Assembly: GCA_002793745.1 (NCBI GenBank)
Contig: PFEE01000045.1
Coordinates: 1 to 6,274, forward strand
Reading direction: 5' to 3'
DNA: 6,274 nucleotides
DNA from: Candidatus Roizmanbacteria bacterium CG10_big_fil_rev_8_21_14_0_10_45_7
GTDB taxonomy: Bacteria > Patescibacteriota > Microgenomatia > UBA1406
Every line of letters begins with the position of its first letter. Position 1 is the stretch's first letter. Position numbers and translations under genes: made by a program. The notes beneath the pieces were generated by a model that was not told where the DNA came from, searched no databases, and was given only the letters and a program-made list of their open reading frames with translations. Shown here in pieces: positions 1-5,392 of this stretch.

Positions 1-129
1 TGCCAAATACACACGAACGTACTGAGCGATAAGCATATCGTTCCAGGCAAGTCCAAACATATCACGGGGCAGGCTCACTACCTCTTTTGCTTTTCCTCCG
101 AATACGGGTAAGACTAGTTCTTTTGCCAT
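1..129 (-). CDS. rplD: 50S ribosomal protein L4 (uL4), N-terminal fragment cut by window edge
   Basis: The first 43 codons of uL4 are visible, from ATG at 129-127 to the window edge. The protein starts MAKELVLPVF and continues with a Gly-Gly-Lys segment, then LPRDMFG and the stretch LAWNDMLIAQYVRVYLA. This matches the uL4 N-terminus, where a short beta strand ending in V-F is followed by a helix carrying the L-x-x-Q-x-V-x-x-Y-L-A pattern. uL4 binds 23S rRNA and lines the exit tunnel; in Escherichia coli it also represses its own S10 operon. The start lies 4 bases after the rplC stop, the usual tight rplC-rplD junction. No Shine-Dalgarno motif precedes the ATG (TTAATTCGTAATTAT), so translational coupling to rplC is likely. 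Identity is well supported by sequence plus context, but only the start is in the window. Confidence 0.9.
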   Translation of the reverse strand, partial: MAKELVLPVFGGKAKEVVSLPRDMFGLAWNDMLIAQYVRVYLA

Positions 130-133
130 ATAA

Positions 134-820
134 TTACGAATTAATTTTGTATACCGCTACTATAGCGTGGGGCCCGCCGGGAACTAATCCCCGAATGGTT
201 AACAACTCGTCGGCAACCGTCTCAATACGCAGTCCCTTAATAGTTATACGGTCGCTTCCCATGCGTCCCGCCATTTTCTTACCTTTGTATACACGGCCGG
301 GAATCGTACGCTGGCCAATGGAACCAGGAGAACGCTCGCGATCCGATTGACCATGAGAGGCAGGCCCTCCGGCAAATCCATGTCGCTTCATAACGCCCTG
401 GAATCCTTTTCCCTTTGATGTTCCCGTAACCCGAATCGTATCACCGATAGCAAATAATTCGGTTGCCTTAAGGTGCATGCCCATATGATACGTTTTGTCT
501 CCTACGGTGAGTGTGGGTTTATCGGGGTTTTCGATGTTGAGTGTGGGGTTTAATGAGGGGTCAATGCGAAATTCGGTAGTGTGTCGAAGCGGGGTTTGAA
601 CGCTGGCCGCTTTTAATAGGCCACGCATGGGTTTGCTGACACGCTCCATTGAGCGGGCGGCACCATAGGCAACCTTTAGAGCCCAATAGCCGTCAACTAA
701 TTGTGTACGAAATCCAATGATATAGGTGGGTTCAACATGGAGATAGGTTACAACAATACGCTCGTCGTTGACGAATGCTTGCTGTTGTTTACCTTTTTGT
801 GTCAATAGTGCTCTATGCAT
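134..820 (-). CDS. rplC: 50S ribosomal protein L3 (uL3)
   Basis: This 228-residue protein is uL3, an early-assembly 23S rRNA-binding protein near the peptidyl transferase centre. The signature is unmistakable in the second half: VTGTSKGKGF at 131-140, SPGSIGQ at 164-170, and GKKMAGRMG at 180-188. Gln170 aligns with the glutamine that PrmB methylates in E. coli L3. The N-terminus is divergent: the usual G-x-K-x-G-M-T start reads TQKGKQQQ, and about 20 extra residues lie between TEFRID and the VTGTSKGKGF core. I chose ATG at 820; the frame stays open to a TTG at 829, but that TTG sits in the T tract of a terminator hairpin and adds only three unconserved residues. No Shine-Dalgarno motif is visible. 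It follows rpsJ after a long gap with its own promoter and terminator, and rplD starts 4 bases downstream. Confidence 0.95.
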   Translation of the reverse strand: MHRALLTQKGKQQQAFVNDERIVVTYLHVEPTYIIGFRTQLVDGYWALKVAYGAARSMERVSKPMRGLLKAASVQTPLRHTTEFRIDPSLNPTLNIENPDKPTLTVGDKTYHMGMHLKATELFAIGDTIRVTGTSKGKGFQGVMKRHGFAGGPASHGQSDRERSPGSIGQRTIPGRVYKGKKMAGRMGSDRITIKGLRIETVADELLTIRGLVPGGPHAIVAVYKINS

Positions 821-860
821 GTTAGTCAAAAAAAAAGACCCAGACTGGGTCTTGTTAGTC
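820..860. repeat. 8-bp direct repeat flanking the rplC terminator
   Basis: TGTTAGTC on the plus strand occurs at 820-827 and again at 853-860. The 25 bases between consist almost exactly of the terminator hairpin and its T tract. On the minus strand the copies read GACTAACA, the second running into the rplC ATG. The arrangement could be chance, slippage or an insertion-type duplication. Confidence 0.6.
828..853 (-). terminator. intrinsic terminator / attenuator just before rplC
   Basis: Read on the minus strand, AAGACCCA-GTC-TGGGTCTT forms a perfect 8-bp stem (853-846 with 842-835) with a 3-base loop, followed directly by seven more T residues (834-828). This is a textbook Rho-independent terminator in the direction of the operon. 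It ends 7 bases before the rplC ATG. Since no promoter fits between it and rplC, transcripts from both the tuf promoter and the rpsJ-end promoter must pass it, so it probably acts as a partial terminator or regulated attenuator. Structure is seen directly; regulation is inferred. Confidence 0.85.
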
Positions 861-924
861 CCCCATCTGTTAACGTTTTACTCTACCAAAATCAAATCAT
901 GCTCTTTATGTGTCGTTAGCATGC
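828..924 (-). promoter_or_regulatory. rplC leader RNA region with possible attenuation control
   Basis: A transcript from the promoter at 931-959 would start near 924 and end in the terminator near 828, giving either a roughly 97-base short RNA or, on read-through, the rplC leader. The leader holds a 14-codon ORF (922-878, MLTTHKEHDLILVE) whose ATG falls at or just after the predicted start site. A short TGGG in the leader (about 863-860) could pair with CCCA of the terminator arm as a weak alternative to the 8-bp stem. By analogy, E. coli controls its S10 operon by L4 binding to a leader attenuator, but that leader precedes rpsJ, not rplC. The functional reading is inference. Confidence 0.4.
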
Positions 925-930
925 GCCGAC

Positions 931-959
931 ATTATATTACATTCTGATAGTAACGTCAA
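931..959 (-). promoter_or_regulatory. sigma70-type promoter for rplC, overlapping the rpsJ 3' end
   Basis: On the minus strand TTGACG (959-954) and TATAAT (936-931) are separated by exactly 17 bases. The -10 matches consensus perfectly and the -35 matches in five of six positions. The -35 lies in the Ile-Asp codons near the rpsJ C-terminus, and the -10 directly follows the rpsJ TAA. The predicted start is near 924. This is the best promoter match I found in the window and would supply rplC-rplD and downstream ribosomal genes independently of tuf-rpsJ. Confidence 0.75.
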
Positions 960-1245
960 TGCCAGAGGGAATATCAAGATGCGTCAACGCATCGATAGTT
1001 TGAATCGTAGGATTAACAATCTCAATGACTCGTTTATGCACTCTCATTTCAAAGTATTCACGACTATCCTTGTCGGTGAATGGTGAACGATTGACCACGG
1101 TCAGTGAACGTCTCGTTGGGAGCGGTACCGGGCCCACAACCCGACCCCCGGTTTTAATGGCAGCGCCTACGATTTTCTCGCACGCGTCCTCCAACAGCCG
1201 GTGATCATAGGCTTTCAATCGTACTCTAATTTTTCCCGTTGGCAT
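937..1245 (-). CDS. rpsJ: 30S ribosomal protein S10 (uS10)
   Basis: A 102-residue uS10, close to the E. coli length of 103. Conserved landmarks are KIRVRLKAYDHRLL near the start, GPVPLPTRR at about 38-46, the SPFTDKDSREYFEMR loop region, and the C-terminal IVNPT...LDIPSGIDV segment. The protein sits in the 30S head near tRNA sites; as NusE it also pairs with NusB in antitermination and with NusG to couple transcription and translation. ATG at 1245 is 11 bases after the tuf stop, with AGG 2 bases upstream of the ATG at best a poorly spaced ribosome site. It is probably co-transcribed with tuf. Its final codons double as the -35 region of the promoter serving rplC. Confidence 0.96.
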   Translation of the reverse strand: MPTGKIRVRLKAYDHRLLEDACEKIVGAAIKTGGRVVGPVPLPTRRSLTVVNRSPFTDKDSREYFEMRVHKRVIEIVNPTIQTIDALTHLDIPSGIDVTIRM

Positions 1246-1256
1246 AACCTGTTAAA

Positions 1257-2441
1257 TTACTCAGTCACCTTAATGATAACACCTGCACCGACGGTCTTAC
1301 CTCCTTCACGAATGGCAAAACGGATGCCTTCTTCGATAGCAACAGGGTAAATTAACTCTGCGTCTATCTTTACATTGTCGCCAGGTGAAACCATTTCGAC
1401 TCCACCAGGAAGCTTCACCTCTCCGGTAACGTCAGAAGTTCCAATAAAGAACTGGGGACGGTAGCCGTTGAAGAATGGGGTATGACGACCTCCTTCTTCT
1501 TTTTTAAGGATATAGAGCTCTGCCTGGAATTTCTTGTGAGGCTTAATGGAACCAGGCTTGGCAACTACCTGTCCGCGCATAATGTCTTCTTTTTCTATGC
1601 CGCGAAGCAGTAATCCAACGTTATCTCCTGCCTGTGCCTCTTCCATACTCTTGCGGAACATTTCCACACCGGTAACGATGGTTTTTTTGGTATCGTGGAT
1701 ACCAACAATTTCAACCTCTTCGTTTATCTTAATCTTTCCTCGTGATACACGGCCGGTTGCAACCGTTCCGCGACCTTTGATTGAGAAAATGTCCTCAATA
1801 GGCATAAAGAATGGCTTGTCAACGTCGCGCGTTGGTTCAGGAATATATTCGTCAACTTGTTTCATCAGCTCAAGCACCTGCTTTTCGCCTTCAGGATCAC
1901 CATTTAATGCCTTGAGGGCAGAGCCGCGAATCACCGGAACCTTGTCTCCGGGGAATTTGTATCTGGTTAGAAGATCACGAACCTCCATCTCAACCAGATC
2001 AAGCAACTCAGGATCAGACACCATGTCGCATTTGTTTAAGAATACGACAATTGATGGAACGTTTACCTGGCTTGCAAGCAAAATATGCTCACGAGTTTGA
2101 GGCATAGGACCATCAGGAGCAGAAACGACCAGGATAGCTCCATCCATCTGAGCCGCACCGGTAATCATGTTCTTAATGTAGTCTGCGTGTCCGGGACAAT
2201 CGATATGAGCATAGTGACGCTTGTCGGTCTCATATTCACAGTGATGTACGTTGATGGTAACACCACGTGCCTTTTCTTCTGGAGCAGAATCAATTTGCTC
2301 ATAGGTCATGGCCTCAGCCTGACCTTTCTTTGATAATACGGTCAGAATTGCCGCAGTGAGAGTACTTTTACCATGATCAACGTGACCAATGGTACCGATG
2401 TTCAAGTGAGGCTTGTTTCGCTGATATACGCCTTTTGCCAT
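1257..2441 (-). CDS. tuf: translation elongation factor Tu
   Basis: EF-Tu carries aminoacyl-tRNA to the ribosome as a GTP complex in the cytoplasm. At 394 residues it has the same length as the E. coli precursor. All GTPase motifs are intact: GHVDHGKS at 19-26, switch I RGVTI with Thr62, DCPGH at 81-85 with catalytic His85, NKCD at 136-139, and SAL at 174-176. Domain 2 begins around residue 205 with [10 protein letters not shown], and the C-terminus carries [13 protein letters not shown]. One conserved position differs: the residue matching E. coli Arg334 (precursor numbering) is Gly in [14 protein letters not shown] at 2441 gives the standard N-terminus. No Shine-Dalgarno motif is visible upstream. 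It leads the block, with rpsJ 11 bases downstream and its own promoter about 75 bases upstream. Confidence 0.98.
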   Translation of the reverse strand: MAKGVYQRNKPHLNIGTIGHVDHGKSTLTAAILTVLSKKGQAEAMTYEQIDSAPEEKARGVTINVHHCEYETDKRHYAHIDCPGHADYIKNMITGAAQMDGAILVVSAPDGPMPQTREHILLASQVNVPSIVVFLNKCDMVSDPELLDLVEMEVRDLLTRYKFPGDKVPVIRGSALKALNGDPEGEKQVLELMKQVDEYIPEPTRDVDKPFFMPIEDIFSIKGRGTVATGRVSRGKIKINEEVEIVGIHDTKKTIVTGVEMFRKSMEEAQAGDNVGLLLRGIEKEDIMRGQVVAKPGSIKPHKKFQAELYILKKEEGGRHTPFFNGYRPQFFIGTSDVTGEVKLPGGVEMVSPGDNVKIDAELIYPVAIEEGIRFAIREGGKTVGAGVIIKVTE

Positions 2442-2515
2442 GTTATTTACGTTGTATAAAATTTATAACGTTGTGTACTAACATAATAATCAACCACGAT
2501 CGCGTGTGAAAACCA

Positions 2516-2544
2516 ATTATACCGGTGAATAAATTACTTTGCAA
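2516..2544 (-). promoter_or_regulatory. sigma70-type promoter for tuf-rpsJ
   Basis: On the minus strand TTGCAA (2544-2539) and TATAAT (2521-2516) are separated by exactly 17 bases. The predicted start near 2509 leaves an untranslated leader of about 68 bases before the tuf ATG. Within that leader ACAACGT occurs twice (2474-2468 and 2455-2449); I assign no function to the repeat. Position and spacing make this the likely promoter for tuf and rpsJ. Confidence 0.65.
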
Positions 2545-2551
2545 GGGCAAG

Positions 2552-2579
2552 TTGTTCATCTAGACACTCGTGATACACT
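2552..2579 (+). promoter_or_regulatory. possible divergent promoter for the plus-strand unknown gene
   Basis: TTGTTC (2552-2557) and TACACT (2574-2579) are 16 bases apart on the plus strand. The -35 matches the first three consensus bases; the -10 has T, A and final T. The predicted start near 2586 would fall only a few bases before ATG codons at 2589 and 2592. It lies back to back with the tuf promoter. It is weaker than the two minus-strand promoters. Confidence 0.3.
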
Positions 2580-2591
2580 ATAGGATCTATG

Positions 2592-2841
2592 ATGAGCAAA
2601 GAAAGAATTATGGAGGACGAGGGTCAGTACCCTCTATTTAGAGTATCCCCAGGGAATAGAGCAAAAAGACAGACAGACCATTGTTGCACGACGGCAACTA
2701 TTTTCAACAAAACACCAAGCGCCGGCTGGCAACTATACTCTTGAGTTCAGTCCGAGTTCACAGGGAAGAATTATTCTTACTGCAGGACTTACCTGCAACA
2801 AGGGCAGCGTAAAAACCTACTATCATGAGGATAAAATTGGA
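2592..2841 (+). other. probable N-terminal coding part of the unknown gene, out of frame with the rest
   Basis: This stretch lacks a complete gene but looks coding. From ATG 2592 (AGGA six bases upstream, 2582-2585) one frame reads MSKERIMEDEG and on to RVSPGNRAK. The downstream gene's own frame is open without a stop from 2596 but has no ATG, GTG or TTG before 2842. Both look protein-like on their respective sides of the A5 run at 2663-2667. Deleting one A there joins RVSPGNRAK to DRQTIVARRQ and continues into 2842-3171, for a total of about 192 residues. Without such a correction the first frame stops near 2747. Either a real frameshift or a one-base sequence error could explain it. The join is inferred by reading alone. 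Confidence 0.5.
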
Positions 2842-3171
2842 ATGTACCTTCAGGGACATATTGCTCTACCTGGAAAAAAGCCAGTCAATTTTACCGTATA
2901 TAACAATAACTTGCTTATGAGGCTTAATGGAAGGTGGTATACATTTCCTCCTTATGATGACTTTATAAAGGCAGCTGAAACAGAATACGGTTATAAAGCA
3001 CTCATAAAATATAATAAAGGCGAAACATATCTTATGCAAACCGACTATGCGCAACGCCCATTAGTGTCGGTTCAACGCGAATCGTGTGCAGTTATGGGAA
3101 ATAGTTTACTCAAAAGGTTACAGGAGAAATTCCCTGTCTATGGAATAGTAGCGGATATTTCTTCTGTATAG
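2842..3171 (+). CDS. hypothetical protein, probably the C-terminal part of a frameshifted gene
   Basis: I do not recognise the family. From ATG 2842 it is 109 residues and soluble-looking, with no signal peptide or membrane segment. It alternates hydrophobic and polar residues suggesting beta strands (HIALPGKKPVNFTVY, LLMRLNGRWYTF), and ends in a short helix-like stretch (SLLKRLQEKF). It is rich in Tyr. No Shine-Dalgarno motif precedes ATG 2842, and open, protein-like sequence continues 246 bases upstream in the same frame, so this ATG is probably internal and the true product longer. It is the only plus-strand gene, diverging from tuf. Its last 34 bases overlap the end of the PEGA-protein gene on the other strand. 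Confidence 0.55.
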   Translation: MYLQGHIALPGKKPVNFTVYNNNLLMRLNGRWYTFPPYDDFIKAAETEYGYKALIKYNKGETYLMQTDYAQRPLVSVQRESCAVMGNSLLKRLQEKFPVYGIVADISSV

Positions 3172-4016
3172 TCCCCGCTCACCCATCCCCGCTTCCCTGT
3201 TTCATACTCTATTTCATACCATCCATTCTCAGTCGCAAAAAACGGGACCTCACGGCCTACGTCTATTTTTGCCGATTCGCTGGCATCAAGTGATGGTGCA
3301 CTGCGTACCCGTAGCCAACCGGTATCGGTTTGCTGAATAACAATGGTCCCACCCGCCACCTTTTTCTTCGTTTCGTCTGCAGCTTTTTTATTCGCCTCTT
3401 TTTTTTTGGCTACATACTGCCGGTCAATGGCCAGTGACACGTCAATGAGTATTTTGTATCCGTCGGTTACGTTAACCGGTACCGTTCGCGGCAATAATCC
3501 CTCCCCCTGTATGGTCAATTCATGACTTCCACTGGGAATATTATCAATAAACAACGATGATAAGCCGCGCTCCTCACCATCGAGTGAAATAAACAAGCCC
3601 GACGGTTGCGTATTAATCAATATCTGCCCCCGCGAGCTTCCGCTTTTTTCCGGACGCAGCATCTCGCCTGCCATATCCTGACTGTCTGCTGCTAATACCC
3701 GATTAATAAATGATGTTGAATCACGGTACACGCGAATTTTGTCATTCCAGGTCATATAGGTTTTCTCCTTACTTGCCTCAGGTACCAACTTCACCTCGTA
3801 GACATCCTCTGCCAATGATACCTGCAGGGGAGTTTCACCCACCAGGCGGTTGTTGATAAACACACTTACCCCTTCGGGCCGTGATTCTACCCGCAAGTCT
3901 CCTTTGTTTTGAAACATCCGTGAAAACAGGTTATCGGGATAGATCAGCTGATACGAAAAAAAACCGACGCAGAACACCACGAGCGCGCTGAGCATAATCA
4001 ATAGCTTCTCTTTCAT
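3138..4016 (-). CDS. membrane-anchored PEGA-PEGA-SH3b protein
   Basis: A 292-residue protein with a clear modular build. Residues 5-26 form one hydrophobic helix; the Cys at 16 is not in a lipobox (VVFC), so it is probably a membrane anchor with the rest outside. A first PEGA domain spans about 40-80 (RVESRPEGVSVFINN then GETPLQVSL), and a second spans about 130-195 (INTQPSGLFISLDGE, then IPSGSHELTIQGEG). A Lys-Ala-rich linker follows at about 203-222. A bacterial SH3 domain closes at about 224-287, with WLRVRSAPS, NGWYEIEY and RGWVSGDYT. PEGA domains occur in surface proteins, and SH3b domains commonly bind wall or glycan, so a surface scaffold or sensor role is inferred. It follows the sugar-phosphate transferase after 9 bases, with no close Shine-Dalgarno site. 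It ends in TAG, overlapping the plus-strand gene. Confidence 0.85.
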   Translation of the reverse strand: MKEKLLIMLSALVVFCVGFFSYQLIYPDNLFSRMFQNKGDLRVESRPEGVSVFINNRLVGETPLQVSLAEDVYEVKLVPEASKEKTYMTWNDKIRVYRDSTSFINRVLAADSQDMAGEMLRPEKSGSSRGQILINTQPSGLFISLDGEERGLSSLFIDNIPSGSHELTIQGEGLLPRTVPVNVTDGYKILIDVSLAIDRQYVAKKKEANKKAADETKKKVAGGTIVIQQTDTGWLRVRSAPSLDASESAKIDVGREVPFFATENGWYEIEYETGKRGWVSGDYTEEISATIP

Positions 4017-4025
4017 GGTATGGTA

Positions 4026-5090
4026 TTAATCCCGCTCCTGTAATTGTTTACGCATTTGATAGCTCCACAGTACAATACCTATTAACAACGCTCCGATAAT
4101 GAGAAATCCTACGAATTTTTGTTGGGAGCTTACCGTAAGGGCAAACGTGCCCAGTATTGCCGAAACAATCCAGTAAAATACCGCAATGCGGCGACGGCCC
4201 CACCCCATGTCCAGCAAGCTGTGATGCAAATGCCCCCGATCACCCCGAAATGGGGATTGCTTGGCTCGTACCCGACGGATAAACACCAAAAGTGCATCAG
4301 TGAGGGGCAGTGATAAAACCAACAAGAGGGTTCCTAATTTTCCAAACGATAGAATCGATAATACCGCCAATAGGTATCCGGCAAGAGACCCTGCGGCGTA
4401 CCCGGCTAAAATCCGTTGCGGATAAAAATTCCAGGGCAAAAAACCGATATACGCAGCCGCAACAATAAACGATACCATCATGACCTCAGTGGTGCTAATG
4501 TCATGGCGGGTAAAACGCATGGCCAGCACACCCAATACCGTTGCTGCTATCGCAACAAAACCAGGTAGTTGTCCATCAATACCCTTGCTCCAATTAACCA
4601 TATTCATGCACCATACGATCCATATGATGGCCGCAATATCGGCAAGCCATAACAGCGTAAATGACATACCCCATACGGATCCGGAAATGCTCATCGAGTC
4701 AAGAGGAATGACCGATCCAAACGGATTGGTCAGAAACGGTATACCAATTCCCCCCAGCACCGCAACAGCAGCTGCCACAATATTAGTTACAAACCGCAAG
4801 TACGGAGAAAGATCATAGGCGTCATCCAGTATCCCCACAATAACCGTGATCGTAGCGCCCACCAGCATCCATGCAATAATCTTGCTTGAGAAGGCCAATA
4901 CAAGGGTAGGCACTGCAAATCCTATAAAAATGGGGAGCCCTCCCCAACGAGGTAAAGTCCCCTCATGTGTATGACCCGGATGGGCATTTTTTTTGGGATC
5001 GGTTACGACACCCGCCCTTAACGCAGCTTTAATAACCAATGGGGTAGTAGCCCATGCTAGTATACAGGCTATGGGGATCAGCAGCATCAT
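4026..5090 (-). CDS. polyprenyl-phosphate sugar-1-phosphate transferase, WecA/TagO-like (glycosyltransferase family 4)
   Basis: A 354-residue polytopic membrane protein of the PNPT family, which moves a sugar-1-phosphate from a UDP-sugar to a polyprenyl phosphate lipid, the first step of lipid-linked glycan synthesis. Landmarks: PRWGGLPIF at 47-55, DDAYD at 89-93 (Mg-binding aspartates), N-W-S-K-G-I-D-G at 166-173, PLTD at 262-265, and D-R-G-HLHH at 284-290. The HLHH block favours WecA/TagO over MraY. Two usual motifs are altered: the NxxDGxDG site has Lys in place of the first Asp, and the MGDxGS site reads LAGYAAGSLAG without Asp. Both ATG 5090 and ATG 5087 are possible starts; the first overlaps the upstream stop as ATGA. 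Sugar specificity cannot be read from the sequence. Confidence 0.85.
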   Translation of the reverse strand: MMLLIPIACILAWATTPLVIKAALRAGVVTDPKKNAHPGHTHEGTLPRWGGLPIFIGFAVPTLVLAFSSKIIAWMLVGATITVIVGILDDAYDLSPYLRFVTNIVAAAVAVLGGIGIPFLTNPFGSVIPLDSMSISGSVWGMSFTLLWLADIAAIIWIVWCMNMVNWSKGIDGQLPGFVAIAATVLGVLAMRFTRHDISTTEVMMVSFIVAAAYIGFLPWNFYPQRILAGYAAGSLAGYLLAVLSILSFGKLGTLLLVLSLPLTDALLVFIRRVRAKQSPFRGDRGHLHHSLLDMGWGRRRIAVFYWIVSAILGTFALTVSSQQKFVGFLIIGALLIGIVLWSYQMRKQLQERD

Positions 5091-5392
5091 AACGTGATGT
5101 ACAAAATTTGAATAAAGCTCAAGTACGCCAGAATAGTGAGAAACATAATAAATCCTTCTGCTAGCCGTTGCATATACGTGTTTTGAAGCGTGAGGCGGTA
5201 CAGTAACGAATAATACAGCACGTGTAAACCCAATACGCAGGCAGGAATCAGAAGCAGCATATATTTACTTGCTAACCGGTCTTCGCGGATAGCCGTGGAA
5301 TAGTACAATGGCACCTGTTCGGGCAAAAAAAAGTAGGCTGCACCAAACGTAACCAAAAAAATGATGAGCCACGTAACCGTTTGTTTTTTCAT
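5087..5392 (-). CDS. small three-helix membrane protein, unknown function
   Basis: A 101-residue hydrophobic protein with predicted membrane segments at about 7-23, 44-66 and 79-100. After the first helix comes LPEQVPLYYST, then EDRLASKY before the second helix. This P-x-x-V-P-x-(Y/H)-Y layout vaguely recalls DUF1648-type membrane proteins, but I cannot assign it. Its ATG overlaps the stop of the glycosyltransferase upstream by one base (TAATG), and its TGA overlaps the next gene's start by four, so translation is likely coupled to both. That placement suggests an accessory membrane subunit in glycan synthesis; this is inference from context only. Confidence 0.75.
   Translation of the reverse strand: MKKQTVTWLIIFLVTFGAAYFFLPEQVPLYYSTAIREDRLASKYMLLLIPACVLGLHVLYYSLLYRLTLQNTYMQRLAEGFIMFLTILAYLSFIQILYITL

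Noticed and set aside
87..350. 87-residue plus-strand ORF
   Set aside because: It lies opposite the conserved C-terminal half of rplC and the rplD start, with no ribosome site or recognisable protein features.
827..829. TTG as the rplC start
   Set aside because: It lies within the terminator T tract and adds only three unconserved residues; ATG at 820 gives a good L3 N-terminus.
1546..2100. 184-residue plus-strand ORF opposite tuf
   Set aside because: It is a shadow of the conserved tuf reading frame; composition is Ser/Thr/Pro-rich without domain features, and EF-Tu is certain on the other strand. The same applies to 2085-2333.
2449..2474. ACAACGT repeated twice in the tuf leader as a possible regulatory site
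   Set aside because: Two 7-base copies in AT-rich sequence are easily chance, and no paired structure or known binding motif supports it.
2488..2520. Small hairpin (CACG-CGAT-CGTG) in the tuf leader as a terminator or riboswitch
   Set aside because: The stem is only four pairs with no following T tract and no recognisable riboswitch core.
2866..3054. 62-residue minus-strand ORF opposite the unknown gene
   Set aside because: It is short, Cys/Ile/Phe-rich, with no start signal; the plus-strand frame is longer and more protein-like.
4480..4818. 112-residue plus-strand ORF, and a 64-residue one at 4119-4313
   Set aside because: Both are antisense to the sugar-phosphate transferase, whose motifs fix the true frame.
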